From Paenibacillus sp. DMB5 (GTDB lineage: Bacteria > Bacillota > Bacilli > Paenibacillales > Paenibacillaceae), in NCBI RefSeq assembly GCF_001517085.1, contig NZ_LRAC01000171.1, positions 1 to 64,000 of the forward strand: DNA of 64,000 nt. The letters run 5' to 3'. How positions within the stretch are numbered: position 1 is the first letter of the stretch; every line of letters begins with the position of its first letter. The notes under the pieces are model-generated. The model saw only the letters and a program-made list of their open reading frames with translations. It had not been told where the DNA came from and did not search any database. Below, piece by piece: positions 43,271 to 52,376 of the stretch. A program made the translations under genes and the position numbers.

Positions 43271-44403
43271 TCAGGTACGGCGGCGCTCCGACATTTGCTG
43301 CCAGACGGTGCCGGCTGCTTCCTCGCCGGAGGCGATCCGCTCCAGCGCCATGCGTGCCTGCAGGCCGACCTCGAATTCCGGGTCGTCGGCCGCAGCTGCC
43401 AGGGCATCCTGCGCTTCGGCAGTGCCCACCTCATAAAGGAAGCGCGCCGCCCGCCAGCGGACGAGCTTGCTGGCATCCTTAAGCGCCGCCGTCATCACCG
43501 GCGTCGCAGCCGGATCGCCGATGTCGGACAGCGTGTCCCCGGCCGTGCGCCGCACGGCGGGGCACTGTCTGCCATCGCCTCATAGAGCAGCTCCATCGCC
43601 TCAGGCGTGCGGATGTCGCCCAGATACACGACCGCAAGCCTGCGCAGCTGCAGCTTGGGGTCGTGCAGCGCCTTGCGCAGCTCCGGCAGGAGCTCTGCAC
43701 TCGGCGCCAGGTCCTCCAGCGCGGCGTAGCGCACGCGCCAGTCATCGTCCTGCAGGTCTCGCAGCAGCTCGGCCTGCCCCTTCTTCTGCCGCTGCTCGAC
43801 GAACTCGCCGGCGGCCCCGTGCGCGATGGCCTGCTGCACGAGGGAGTCGAGGCGTTCCTGCGGATACGCCGCCTCCAGCTCCTGCTCGACCTCGCGGGCA
43901 ATTTCCGGCGGCTCGCCGTAGCGGACGCCGTAATCGGTTAGCTTGCGCTCCTTGATCAGCACAGCGCTGGCCACATCCGTCACCGCCTGCGTGAAGCGGC
44001 TGGAGAGGGCGATGCGCTCCTCATTCGCGCCTGTCTTCACTCGGATCTGGATCGGGATGCCGCGGAACATCTGAACGAACACCTGCGATTCCCCGAAATG
44101 GGCGCCGGCGTTCTCATCCTCCAGATTGATCTCTGCGCTGAGGCCGTCTGCGCCGAACCGGCGCTGCACCTCGCGGAGAATCGCCGCCCAGTCGGCGCTG
44201 CCCTTGCGTTCCAGGGCAGCGAAGTCGGCGGCGTGGTAAATGCTGGTCACGCCGGGAATGGTCAGCATATCCCGCGCCCAGGAAGGGGCGCTGCGCTCGC
44301 TCTCTGGTGTATAAGTCCGGCGGATGCCGGGCTCCAGGCTCTCGTCCAGATGAAGCTTCATCGTATTGGGACTTGGAGTCGGTTCAATAAAAGTGATCTT
44401 CAT
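43271..44403 (-). pseudogene. cvfC: CvfC/YpgR-like protein (Nfu N-terminal domain plus HEAT repeats), interrupted by an apparent 1-base deletion
   Basis: The first part (from ATG 44403) has an Nfu/NifU-N-like domain (MKITFIEPTPSPNTMKLHL; VFVQMFRGIPIQIRVKTG) and a helical linker. HEAT-like repeats follow (DDDWRVRYAALEDLAP, DPKLQLRRLAVVYLGDIRTPEAMELL). After ADSAP the frame becomes low-complexity and stops, while the next frame resumes VRRTAGDTLSDIGDPAATPV and three more HEAT repeats to 43271. One extra base near 43557 (a C on the + strand) would give ADSAPAVRRTAGDTLSDIG and a ~378-residue protein, matching Bacillus YpgR and staphylococcal conserved virulence factor C in layout. Function of the family is not established. 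Very GC-rich. Confidence 0.8.
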
Positions 44404-44563
44404 ACGTTTAGCTCCCCTTTGACCGGTACATACACCGTAGTCTTTACCCGCATTTTACATCATAATACGTGCGGAATACAAAATGCGGGCTGGCGGAGAC
44501 AGCTTAATCTTGCCCTGAAATGGGTAAAATTTGTACTGAATCCTGTTAAGGAGAGATGCCGTT

Positions 44564-45559
44564 ATGGCTAAAATAAGATATCGCAATATCGATAATGTCG
44601 GCGTCGACAAGACGCTTAAAGAGCTGCGCCAATGGCGGGAGGAGCGCCGGACGAAGCAGAAGGATTATTCCTATAAGGTGCCGAATCATCCGCCGGAGCT
44701 GACTTACCTCACCGGGAACCGGCTGGATACGACGATCACCTGGATCGGGCATTCCACCTTTTTCATGCAATATGAGGGGCTTAACATCATTACCGACCCG
44801 ATCTGGGCCCGCCGGCTCGGCTTCGAGAAACGGATCGGCCAGCCGGGGATTCCGCTGAATGAGGTGCCGCCCGTGGATCTGATCCTGATTTCGCATTCCC
44901 ATTATGATCACCTGCATTTTCCCTCGGTCCGCAAGCTGTACAAGGCGGCCACAAAGATTGTCGTTCCGGCCGGCCTTAAGCGCAAAATGCTCCGCAAGGG
45001 CTTTCCGAACTGCTATGAGATGCAGTGGTGGGAGGAGCTTACGCTGGGGCCGCTCAAGCTGACCTTTGTGCCGACCCAGCACTGGACCCGGCGCACGCCC
45101 TTTGATACCAACAGCTCCCACTGGGGAGGGTATGTGCTTCAGCCCGCCGAGCCCGGCAAGCATCCGGAAGGGGAGCAGAACGGGCAGAAGCGCAAGCTCC
45201 CGCCTAACTTGTATTTTGCCGGAGACAGCGGCTTCTTTCCGGGCTTCAAGGAAATTGGCAGCCGCTTCAAGCTGCATATCGCCCTGATGCCGATCGGGGC
45301 ATATGAGCCGGAGTGGTTTATGAGCTCGCAGCATGTGAATCCGGAGGAGGCGGTGCAGGCTTTTCTGGATGTGGGTGCAGAGCTGATGATTCCGATGCAT
45401 TTCGGCACCTTTCGGCTGGCGGATGATACGGCGCGGGAGGCGCTGGACCGGATGGAGCTGGCCCGCAAGGCCCAGGGAATCAGCCCGGAGCGGATACGGA
45501 CCCTGGGTTACGGGGAGACGCTTATCGTGCACCCGGAGGAACGCTATTCGGGGCAATAA
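44564..45559 (+). CDS. MBL-fold hydrolase, NAPE-PLD-like family
   Basis: 331 residues. The metallo-beta-lactamase fold is shown by TITWIGHSTFFMQ, the metal motif ISHSHYDHLHFP (HxHxDH), YFAGDSGFFPGF and the C-terminal His in IPMHFGTFRLADD. This set defines the YfhI/RomA/NAPE-phospholipase D-like branch. The reaction may be phosphodiester or lipid-related hydrolysis; substrate unknown. No signal peptide. GGAGAG precedes the ATG. Confidence 0.9.
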   Translation: MAKIRYRNIDNVGVDKTLKELRQWREERRTKQKDYSYKVPNHPPELTYLTGNRLDTTITWIGHSTFFMQYEGLNIITDPIWARRLGFEKRIGQPGIPLNEVPPVDLILISHSHYDHLHFPSVRKLYKAATKIVVPAGLKRKMLRKGFPNCYEMQWWEELTLGPLKLTFVPTQHWTRRTPFDTNSSHWGGYVLQPAEPGKHPEGEQNGQKRKLPPNLYFAGDSGFFPGFKEIGSRFKLHIALMPIGAYEPEWFMSSQHVNPEEAVQAFLDVGAELMIPMHFGTFRLADDTAREALDRMELARKAQGISPERIRTLGYGETLIVHPEERYSGQ

Positions 45560-45678
45560 AGGGTACACATAGGGATTTAGTGCCAAAAGCGCGGAAACAA
45601 CGTGATCTTACGGGCTATTTGCCCTGATTTTATGCTATAATGAGCCGAAACCCTAAGTGAAAAGGATGGTAATGCTTA

Positions 45679-47304
45679 ATGATTAGCACAAGCGGCGTAA
45701 CACTCCGCTACGGAAAACGCGCACTTTTTGAAGATGTAAACATAAAATTCACACCAGGAAACTGCTACGGCCTGATCGGGGCGAACGGTGCCGGTAAATC
45801 TACTTTTCTGAAGATCCTGTCCGGCGAGATTGAAGCCAACACCGGTGAGGTGCATATGACTCCGGGCGAACGTATGGCTGTATTGAAGCAGAACCATTTT
45901 GAGTACGATGAATACCCGGTTCTGGAGACAGTTATCATGGGGCATACCCGCCTGTATGAGATTATGAAGGAAAAGGATGCGCTCTATGCCAAGAGCGACT
46001 TCACCGAAGCCGACGGCCTGCGCGCCGGTGAGCTTGAGGGTGAATTTGCCGAGCTGAACGGCTGGGATGCGGAGCCGGATGCGGCTGCCATGCTGATTGG
46101 TCTGGGTATTACGCGCGAGCTGCATGACAAGAAAATGGCCGAACTCAGCGGCAATGAGAAGGTCCGGGTACTCTTGGCCCAGGCTCTGTTCGGACGTCCG
46201 AACAACCTGCTGCTCGATGAGCCTACCAACCACTTGGATCTGGAATCCATCGGCTGGCTGGAGAACTTCCTTATGGATTATGAAGGTACTGTTATCGTGG
46301 TATCCCATGACCGTCACTTCCTGAACAAGGTCTGCACGCATATTGCGGATATCGATTTCGGCAAAATCCAGATGTATGTCGGCAACTACGATTTCTGGTA
46401 CGAGTCCAGCCAGCTGGCCCAGACCCTGCAGCGTGATGCCAATAAGAAGAAGGAAGACAAGATCAAGGAACTGCAGGCGTTCATCCAGCGTTTCTCGGCG
46501 AATGCTTCCAAATCCAAGCAGGCGACTTCCCGTAAAAAACAGCTCGAGAAGATTACACTGGACGATATCCGTCCATCAAATCGTAAATATCCGTTCCTCA
46601 ACTTCAAGCCGGAGCGTGAAGCCGGTAAGCAGCTGCTTACGGTCAGCGGCCTGACAAAGACAGTGGAAGGCGAGAAAGTGCTGGACGAATTCAGCATTGT
46701 GGTGAACAAAGGCGATAAGATTGCTTTTGTGGGCCCGAATTCCCAGCCAAAATCCATGCTGTTTGATATCCTGATGGGCGAGAAGGAAGCGGATGCCGGC
46801 GAGTACTCTTGGGGCGTAACGACTACCCAGGCGTATTTCCCGAAAGACAACTCCAGCTATTTTGACGGGGTTCAAATGAATCTGGTGGAATGGCTGCGCC
46901 AATATTCCAAGGATCAGGACGAAACCTTCCTGCGCGGCTTCCTGGGCCGGATGCTGTTCTCCGGTGAAGAGGCGCTGAAGAAGGCAAGCGTGCTGTCCGG
47001 GGGAGAGAAGGTCCGCTGCATGCTGGCCAAAATGATGCTGAACGGCGCGAACGTACTCGTATTTGATGAGCCTACCAACCACTTGGATCTGGAATCCATC
47101 ACGGCGCTCAACAACGGGCTGATTGATTTTGACGGCACGATTCTCTTTACTTCCCATGACCATCAGTTCATTCAGACCATCGCCAACCGGATTATCGAAA
47201 TTACTCCAGCTGGTGTGATTGACCGGTCCATGAGCTATGATGAGTACCTGGAGAATCCCGAAATTAAGGAACTGCGCCAGCGCATGTATCCAGTCGAAGT
47301 ATAA
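45679..47304 (+). CDS. ABC-F family ATPase, YkpA/YbiT-like, with an unusual second Walker A
   Basis: 541 residues, two ATP-binding domains joined by a charged linker (~245-305) and no membrane part, as in translation-associated ABC-F proteins. Domain 1: Walker A GANGAGKST, signature LSGNEKVRV (usual second Gly is Asn), Walker B NLLLDEPTNHLD. Domain 2: Walker A is G352-PNSQP-K358-S-M, lacking the usual glycine before Lys and the Ser/Thr after KS, then a normal LSGGEKVRC and VLVFDEPTNHLD. Relatives of this subgroup also vary here. Likely acts on ribosomes. AAAGGATGG precedes the ATG. Confidence 0.92.
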   Translation: MISTSGVTLRYGKRALFEDVNIKFTPGNCYGLIGANGAGKSTFLKILSGEIEANTGEVHMTPGERMAVLKQNHFEYDEYPVLETVIMGHTRLYEIMKEKDALYAKSDFTEADGLRAGELEGEFAELNGWDAEPDAAAMLIGLGITRELHDKKMAELSGNEKVRVLLAQALFGRPNNLLLDEPTNHLDLESIGWLENFLMDYEGTVIVVSHDRHFLNKVCTHIADIDFGKIQMYVGNYDFWYESSQLAQTLQRDANKKKEDKIKELQAFIQRFSANASKSKQATSRKKQLEKITLDDIRPSNRKYPFLNFKPEREAGKQLLTVSGLTKTVEGEKVLDEFSIVVNKGDKIAFVGPNSQPKSMLFDILMGEKEADAGEYSWGVTTTQAYFPKDNSSYFDGVQMNLVEWLRQYSKDQDETFLRGFLGRMLFSGEEALKKASVLSGGEKVRCMLAKMMLNGANVLVFDEPTNHLDLESITALNNGLIDFDGTILFTSHDHQFIQTIANRIIEITPAGVIDRSMSYDEYLENPEIKELRQRMYPVEV

Positions 47305-47341
47305 TGGAATGAATACAATGAACAGTTACTGTTCATAACAC

Positions 47342-47380
47342 AACGGCTGCGTTATCCTGAAGAGGATGACGCAGCCGTTT
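47342..47380. terminator. Bidirectional terminator
   Basis: AACGGCTGCGTTATCCT pairs with AGGATGACGCAGCCGTT around GAAG, between convergent genes. Confidence 0.88.
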
Positions 47381-47417
47381 ATGTTACCTTATAAAGTTAA
47401 CCCCAGGACCTAAAGTC

Positions 47418-47603
47418 CTAGGAGCCGCCGGTGCGGCGGCGCTGATTGTTAGGCTTTTTGTTGTTCTGGCTCTTCAGCGGCTTGGCTGAGCCGGCCTGGA
47501 ACGACGAACCCGGTTTGTTGCTGTTCTGCTGTTTCTTCTGCTCCAGCTTCTGGCGGATGGCATCGGCCAGATTGATCTTCGGCTTTTCGGTATTTTCGCT
47601 CAT
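47418..47603 (-). CDS. Small basic Asn/Lys/Gln-rich protein
   Basis: 61 residues, begins MSENTEKPKINLADAIRQKL and ends in a basic NNQRRRTGGS tail. Predicted helix at the N-terminus and a disordered rest; the tail suggests RNA or ribosome contact (inference). AAGGGGG precedes the ATG on the minus strand. It sits convergent to the ABC-F gene. Family not recognised. Confidence 0.65.
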   Translation of the reverse strand: MSENTEKPKINLADAIRQKLEQKKQQNSNKPGSSFQAGSAKPLKSQNNKKPNNQRRRTGGS

Positions 47604-47744
47604 TATGTTACCCCCTTATGAAGCAAGTCCTATTCCTCATTTTAATTGTTTTTAAATGCCGCCACAAGGGCAAGAATAATTCAAGAAATCAATTGCCGGA
47701 GCGGGTCCGGGACAAAAAAATGAAACAATAGGGAGTGTCAGCCG

Positions 47745-48632
47745 GTGGCCGATATTTATGAGGATATACGTAAAGGTGAACGCGGGGCGATGATCAGTAT
47801 TGCCGCCTATCTCGTTCTGTCCGCTTTTAAGCTGGTCAGCGGCTATTTATTCGGCTCCAGCGCCCTGCTGGCCGACGGTTTCAACAACCTGACGGATATA
47901 GTAGCTTCTGCTGCAGTGCTGATCGGGCTGCGGATTTCCCGTAAGCCGCCTGACTCCGATCATCCGTACGGGCATTTCCGGGCCGAGACTGTCGCCGCCC
48001 TGCTGGCATCTTTTATTATGGCGATGGTTGGCATACAGGTTATCGTTGAAGCTGTGCGTTCGCTGTTTGAAGGAGCCAGGGAGGTTCCCGATCTATGGTC
48101 GGCAGGTGTGGCTGTGGTGTGTTCAGCGGCGATGATGGGGGTATATATTTATAACAAGAGATTAGCCATGCGGATTAACAACAGTGCCCTGATGGCCGCA
48201 GCCAAAGATAATTTCTCGGATGCCATGGTCAGTATCGGGGCAGCGGCAGGGATTATCGGCGCGCAGTTCGGCCTGCCGTGGATTGATTCTGCTGCTGCAG
48301 CCCTGGTAGGGCTGCTCATTTCCAAGACAGCCTGGGATATATTCCGTGATGCTACCTACAGGCTGACTGACGGTTTTGAGGAGGCCAGGCTGCTTGATCT
48401 GCGCAGCACGATTGCCAGGACTCCAGGGGTGGAAGGGATTAAAGATATTAAAGCCCGCGTCCACGGAAATCATGTTCTGGTCGATGTAGTCGTAGAGGTT
48501 GATGCCGCCATCAGCGTGACAGAAGGCCACCTGATCAGCGATTCGATCGAGGAGCGCATGAGCAGCAGGCATAACATTATGAATGTGCAGGTTCATGTCG
48601 AGCCTAAAAAGGACTCCCGGACTCCTAATTAG
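47745..48632 (+). CDS. Cation diffusion facilitator (CDF) metal exporter
   Basis: 295 residues starting GTG at 47745. About six membrane helices; metal-site motifs LADGFNNLTD in helix 2 and KDNFSDA in helix 5, with HPYGHFRAE between. The cytoplasmic C-terminal domain (~205-290) includes VHGNHVLVDVVVEVD. The DGxNNxTD form resembles the manganese exporters MneP/MneS of B. subtilis, so Mn is the best guess, with Fe or Zn possible. Dimeric proton antiporter by family. A G-rich site precedes the start. Confidence 0.9.
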   Translation: MADIYEDIRKGERGAMISIAAYLVLSAFKLVSGYLFGSSALLADGFNNLTDIVASAAVLIGLRISRKPPDSDHPYGHFRAETVAALLASFIMAMVGIQVIVEAVRSLFEGAREVPDLWSAGVAVVCSAAMMGVYIYNKRLAMRINNSALMAAAKDNFSDAMVSIGAAAGIIGAQFGLPWIDSAAAALVGLLISKTAWDIFRDATYRLTDGFEEARLLDLRSTIARTPGVEGIKDIKARVHGNHVLVDVVVEVDAAISVTEGHLISDSIEERMSSRHNIMNVQVHVEPKKDSRTPN

Positions 48633-48820
48633 CTGTAATTTCCACCAAATCCAAGGAGAAATCAAGACTATAGACCCGGTGCTTACCATAACTTGGCAAG
48701 TGTTTTTGTGAAAATAGAAGCATGTTCCAATTCCCGCCTGCCCCTATAATGAGGGCAGAAAGCAACAATCGTAGCGCGCGCCGTTGTTGAATTCTCATCA
48801 TGCATAAGCGGGGGAACGCT

Positions 48821-49885
48821 ATGATCAGATCACATAAACAGCTAACAGCGTCGTTATTGGTCTCGGCATCAATTGCATTATCCTGGGGAGTGTTCAGCCC
48901 TCAGCAGGCATTCGCCGCACAGGCGGGTTCAACTGTTACGGCTTCTGCTTCGCTGACAGGCGTTATTCAATCTTCGGTTCGTCTGCGCACCAGCCCTTCT
49001 ACAAGCGGCAGTGTGATTAAATATTTGAGCAAAGGCGATCAGGTAGTTATTCTTGAAGAAACCAACAGCTACTGGTACAAAGTCAGAACCGCTTCCGGCG
49101 AGGTCGGATATACCAGCTCGGGCGACCAGTACATCAGCGTTGCTTCCGCTCCTGCGGTAACACCTGCCGTACAGACAGCTGTTATTCAAGCGAGTGTCCG
49201 GCTCCGTGAAACCCCTTCGACCAGCGGGAAAGTGCTGGGTTACCTGAACGAAGGCGATCCGGTTGTTATCCTGGAGAAGACCAACAGCTACTGGTACAGG
49301 GTACAGACTGTAAGCGGCACTGTCGGCTATACCAGCTCGGCCGATCAATATATTAAACTGGACGGGGCTGCGCCAGCACCAACACCGGCTCCGGTACCAA
49401 CGCCAGCACCAACACCAGCACCAACACCAGCACCTCCGGCACAGTCAGCTGTCATTGATAGTGTCATTGAGGCAGGCATGAAGTATTTGGGGACCCCTTA
49501 TGAATTCGGCTCCAGCAGAAGCAATACCAGCACCTTTGACTGCTCGGATTTTATCCGGCAAATGTTCAAGGATGCCCTTAATTTAACTTTGCCTGCCGAT
49601 TCCCGGCAGCAGGGCACCTGGGTGCGGGAGAACAGCACAGCGGTTACCGATATTTCCAGCCTCAAACGGGGCGATCTGATGTTCTTTATGGATTATAAGG
49701 GCAGCTCGGCTTCGGCTTATGCCGGAAAGGACAGATTTGGGGAACGGATAAGTCATGTGGCTATGTATCTGGGAGACGGAAAGATCCTGCATACGTATTC
49801 CGTATCTTCCGGCGGTGTAAGAGTGGACAATCTAAGTGCTTCCTGGACGAACCGCTTCCTTTACGGAGGTTCGGTGATCCGCTAA
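48821..49885 (+). CDS. Secreted cell-wall endopeptidase: two SH3b domains plus NlpC/P60
   Basis: 354 residues from ATG 48821, after GGGGGAACGCT; the in-frame ATG at 48800 lacks this. Signal peptide cleaved near AFA-AQA. Two bacterial SH3 domains (each with VRLR-TPSTSG and SYWY-V motifs) bind peptidoglycan. A Pro-Ala-Thr repeat linker (APTPAPTPAP) leads to the NlpC/P60 peptidase with Cys241 in FDCSDFIRQ, His312 in RISHVAMYLG and His324 in ILHTYS. It cleaves stem peptides in the wall. Followed by a strong terminator. Confidence 0.95.
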   Translation: MIRSHKQLTASLLVSASIALSWGVFSPQQAFAAQAGSTVTASASLTGVIQSSVRLRTSPSTSGSVIKYLSKGDQVVILEETNSYWYKVRTASGEVGYTSSGDQYISVASAPAVTPAVQTAVIQASVRLRETPSTSGKVLGYLNEGDPVVILEKTNSYWYRVQTVSGTVGYTSSADQYIKLDGAAPAPTPAPVPTPAPTPAPTPAPPAQSAVIDSVIEAGMKYLGTPYEFGSSRSNTSTFDCSDFIRQMFKDALNLTLPADSRQQGTWVRENSTAVTDISSLKRGDLMFFMDYKGSSASAYAGKDRFGERISHVAMYLGDGKILHTYSVSSGGVRVDNLSASWTNRFLYGGSVIR

Positions 49886-49973
49886 TTATAAGCCGCTAAT
49901 GATAAATAGAGGAAACGATGAGGAAGCGGCAGCAGTACAATGTTTGTGACGGGTGAAATAGGGCAGTTACGGT

Positions 49974-50021
49974 GGGCTATCTCTGTAGCAGAAATTCTTC
50001 TGCAGAGGTAGCCCTTTTTTT
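49974..50021 (+). terminator. Terminator of the NlpC/P60 gene
   Basis: GGGCTATCTCTG pairs with CAGAGGTAGCCC and is followed by seven T. Confidence 0.93.
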
Positions 50022-50023
50022 GG

Positions 50024-50056
50024 CCGCCTTCTCTGAAGGACGGCATAGCCGTTTCT
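50024..50056 (+). repeat. Dispersed repeat, copy B
   Basis: CCGCCTTCTCTGAAGG-A-CGGCATAGCCGTTTCT, nearly identical to 26849-26882, directly after a terminator. Confidence 0.7.
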
Positions 50057-50080
50057 ACTTGTGTTATCCTAAAAAAGCAA

Positions 50081-50116
50081 ACAGCAGCCGTAAGACTGGA
50101 AGTCTCAGGCTGCTGT
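50081..50116 (-). terminator. Terminator of the small secreted protein gene
   Basis: On the minus strand, ACAGCAGCC...GGCTGCTGT with an inner AGACT/AGTCT stem, then TTTGCTTTTTT. Confidence 0.85.
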
Positions 50117-50155
50117 ATATGCCCCGGTAGGGGCATAAGCCGGGTCCCGGCTGTA

Positions 50156-50533
50156 TTATGGAGTAATTACATAAGCGGAAGCAGGAACCTTGATCCATGC
50201 TTTGCCGAGCCAGGTGTAAACCTCTCTCCATTCATTGCCCCAGGCATCGGTCGTCACAGCTCCGGTTGTATCAATGGTCTGTGCGCTGAGCCAGCCGGCC
50301 GGAGTCACGCTGGAAGTGGAGAAATGGAAAGGAGTTGCTTTTGTCAAAATAATCATTGGAGTCGCCGGTTTAATATCTGCCGGAGTAATTACAGTTTCGA
50401 ATTGTTCACTGTAAGTGCTTGCAGTAACTGTAGTGGACGGATCTGCAGTGCCTGTAACTTCTGCCGCTGAAGCCGATGCTGCCATGGTTGCCATGAGACC
50501 TGCTGCTACTGCGAAACTGGCTAATTTTTTCAT
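50156..50533 (-). CDS. Small secreted protein of unknown function
   Basis: 125 residues with a textbook signal peptide (MKKLASFAVAAGLMA...ASASA-AEV). The mature part is Thr/Ala-rich, with a C-terminal segment WREVYTWLGKAWIKV rich in Trp and reminiscent of SH3b-like strands, but no family is recognised. AGGAGGAATCACAG precedes the ATG. Next to a wall hydrolase on the opposite strand, so a cell-surface role is possible. Confidence 0.75.
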   Translation of the reverse strand: MKKLASFAVAAGLMATMAASASAAEVTGTADPSTTVTASTYSEQFETVITPADIKPATPMIILTKATPFHFSTSSVTPAGWLSAQTIDTTGAVTTDAWGNEWREVYTWLGKAWIKVPASAYVITP

Positions 50534-50614
50534 CTGTGATTCCTCCTAGTGTGGTTTTGGGTTAGCGGTTTTTTCCAAGTTTGTACTGTGCTAATATGCA
50601 TGTAAACAAAAAGG

Positions 50615-50764
50615 GGCGGCAGTGAACCAGCCGCCAAAAAAAACTTTAAATTTGCATAACGGAGGGGGAGGCCTATACTTTCTGCTGTCTGAATAGGATA
50701 TAGGAACAGTCGATAATCCGTACATAAAAAACAACCCGGAGCTCCTCGTTTGGAGACTCCGGGT
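50615..50764 (-). terminator. Terminator hairpins downstream of the DUF1328 gene
   Basis: On the minus strand, ACCCGGAG/CTCCGGGT (50734-50764) is followed by TTGTTTTTTA, and GGCGGC/GCCGCC (50615-50635) by CCCCTTTTT. The 287-base space 50534-50820 holds nothing else I can support. Confidence 0.75.
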
Positions 50765-50820
50765 CTGCAGCAGCATTATTATATTTGCAAGTTCATAGCT
50801 GAACATTCCTTTGAATAGGA

Positions 50821-50988
50821 CTACATTGACCTTCCGCGCTGCCCGGTAAAGAGCGAGACAATGAACAGAATCAGGAAGATAAAGAATAAGACTTTGGCAA
50901 TGCCGACTGCAGCTCCTACAATATTAAAGAATCCGAATACACCGGCGATGAGTGCAATTACCAGCAGAATTACCGACCATTTCAGCAT
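50821..50988 (-). CDS. DUF1328 (YtjA-like) small membrane protein
   Basis: 55 residues on the minus strand: begins MLKWSVILLVIALIAGVFGF and ends FTGQRGRSM. Two tight hydrophobic segments with the GVFGF-NIVGAAVGIAK pattern that defines DUF1328/YtjA. Function unknown; members are often stress-induced. AAAGGATG precedes the ATG. It diverges from a DUF948 gene that has a sigma-B-like promoter, and terminator hairpins follow. Confidence 0.88.
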   Translation of the reverse strand: MLKWSVILLVIALIAGVFGFFNIVGAAVGIAKVLFFIFLILFIVSLFTGQRGRSM

Positions 50989-51091
50989 GTGAAGTCATCC
51001 TTTCTGTCAGGTGGTGTAGTCAATGTTTAAACGGGTTTAACCGCTCTGAAACATCACGGTCGCTTCTGGTCTTTAAGACTCTTGACAGGTT

Positions 51092-51117
51092 GTTTCGGGC
51101 TAATAACGTCAGGGTAA
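51092..51117 (+). promoter_or_regulatory. Sigma-B type promoter candidate for the DUF948 gene
   Basis: GTTTCG (51092-51097), 14-base spacer, GGGTAA (51112-51117); B. subtilis consensus is GTTTAA-N13-15-GGGTAT. Confidence 0.6.
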
Positions 51118-51174
51118 CTATGCAGTAACAAGGCAGTGCAAGCAGACATTTATGACTTGGAAGGGGTTTTGAAA

Positions 51175-51681
51175 ATGATCATTGAACTTAGCGTAGCATT
51201 AGTTGCTGTCGCCTTCGCCGTACTCGTCTTCTTTTTAATTAAAACGCTGAAGTCAGCAAAGGAATCCCTCGACAAAGTCAGCCAGACTCTGCAGGAAGTG
51301 CAGAAGACTGTGGATGAGCTTACCTATGAGATTAAGACAACCGTGCGGCATGCCAATGACATTACCGCAGATGTACAGGGCAAGATTCAGAAGATCGATC
51401 CTATTGTAGATTCTGTTAAAAATCTCGGTGATGTTATGAACGAACTGACCCTGACCGTTAAGCAGGTATCCGTTACCGTGATCGAGAAATACCGCAAATC
51501 CCGTGAGCTGAAGCAGAAGGCGGGAGCGGTCTCCATAGACGAAAAATCGTTGACTCCGGCAGAAGAGCGTACGGTGAAGTCCTATGACGCCGCATACGCC
51601 AAAAAAGCACCGGGTAAAATAGCAATGGCGCTGAAAGGTGTAGATACTGCAGCTGCGATCTGGCAAAAATTCCGGCACTAA
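51175..51681 (+). CDS. DUF948 family membrane-anchored protein
   Basis: 168 residues from ATG 51175 after AAGGGG; the in-frame GTG at 51136 lacks a site. One N-terminal membrane helix (IIELSVALVAVAFAVLVFFL), then a long amphipathic/coiled-coil region with the DUF948 pattern (LDKVSQTLQEVQKTVDEL, DITADVQGKIQKIDPIVD). DUF948 proteins, such as Bacillus YtxG, are general-stress proteins often encoded with YtxH; a YtxH-like gene is at 62.7 kb. The sigma-B-like promoter agrees. Confidence 0.88.
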   Translation: MIIELSVALVAVAFAVLVFFLIKTLKSAKESLDKVSQTLQEVQKTVDELTYEIKTTVRHANDITADVQGKIQKIDPIVDSVKNLGDVMNELTLTVKQVSVTVIEKYRKSRELKQKAGAVSIDEKSLTPAEERTVKSYDAAYAKKAPGKIAMALKGVDTAAAIWQKFRH

Positions 51682-51743
51682 ACCCAAGGAAACAAAGTCC
51701 CATTACACAGCACCGGCGCACATTATGAAAGGCGGGACGTCTT

Positions 51744-52280
51744 ATGAACGTCATCATTCTTTTGGTTAGTCTGCTTTCCTCTTATGTGACTACTCCCTCT
51801 GAGCAGAGGGAGCAGGCTCCTGTCAGCTTTTTCGCAGTGCAGCCCCAGGCCGTTCTGGCATTTGAACACAGTCTGGGAATGAACCCTTATATCAGCAGCT
51901 TCGATTCATTGGCTGGTGCAGCCTTGTACGCGCCGGAGGAAGAACTGCTGCTGGGCAAGGGCGCACCGCTGAATATTACAGCTGACCCGTGGCAGGAATG
52001 TCTGGAGTACCGGTACGCCGATATGTCAGCCGGAATATGCGGCGGCATCGTCACCTATATTCATGTCTCCCCGGCCCAGGCCGGATTATACGGACTGAAG
52101 CTGAATGAGGTAACGCTGAACCCGGCGGATAACAATGTGCGGGTGCTGCTGGGAAAACCGGATTTTATCGCTGATGACGGCGACGTGTATATAAGGGGAA
52201 ACGAGGCGCTCAAGATTTACCGCAATCCGGTGACCGGTGAATGGGACGGAATTGATTTATTTGATGCAAATGCTTCATGA
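51744..52280 (+). CDS. Protein of unknown function with N-terminal export signal
   Basis: 178 residues. A short hydrophobic N-terminus (MNVIILLVSLLSSYV) could be a signal peptide or anchor. The remainder is a compact acidic domain with segments YADMSAGICGGIVTYIHVS and ALKIYRNPVTGEWDGIDLFD. AAGGCGGGACG precedes the ATG. It lies between two stress-type genes and may be read from the DUF948 promoter. Family not recognised. Confidence 0.65.
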   Translation: MNVIILLVSLLSSYVTTPSEQREQAPVSFFAVQPQAVLAFEHSLGMNPYISSFDSLAGAALYAPEEELLLGKGAPLNITADPWQECLEYRYADMSAGICGGIVTYIHVSPAQAGLYGLKLNEVTLNPADNNVRVLLGKPDFIADDGDVYIRGNEALKIYRNPVTGEWDGIDLFDANAS

Positions 52281-52283
52281 GGT

Positions 52284-52309
52284 GTTTCATAGGCTTCAGA
52301 TGAGGTTAA
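52284..52309 (+). promoter_or_regulatory. Sigma-B type promoter candidate for the YflT-like gene
   Basis: GTTTCA (52284-52289), 14-base spacer, GGTTAA (52304-52309), 68 bases before the start of the stress-protein gene. Confidence 0.5.
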
Positions 52310-52376
52310 TAAAAGTACAGTTGTCTTCTCGGGGACAAACCTAACCTTACAATCTAAGCTTAAGGAGCGTGATCTC

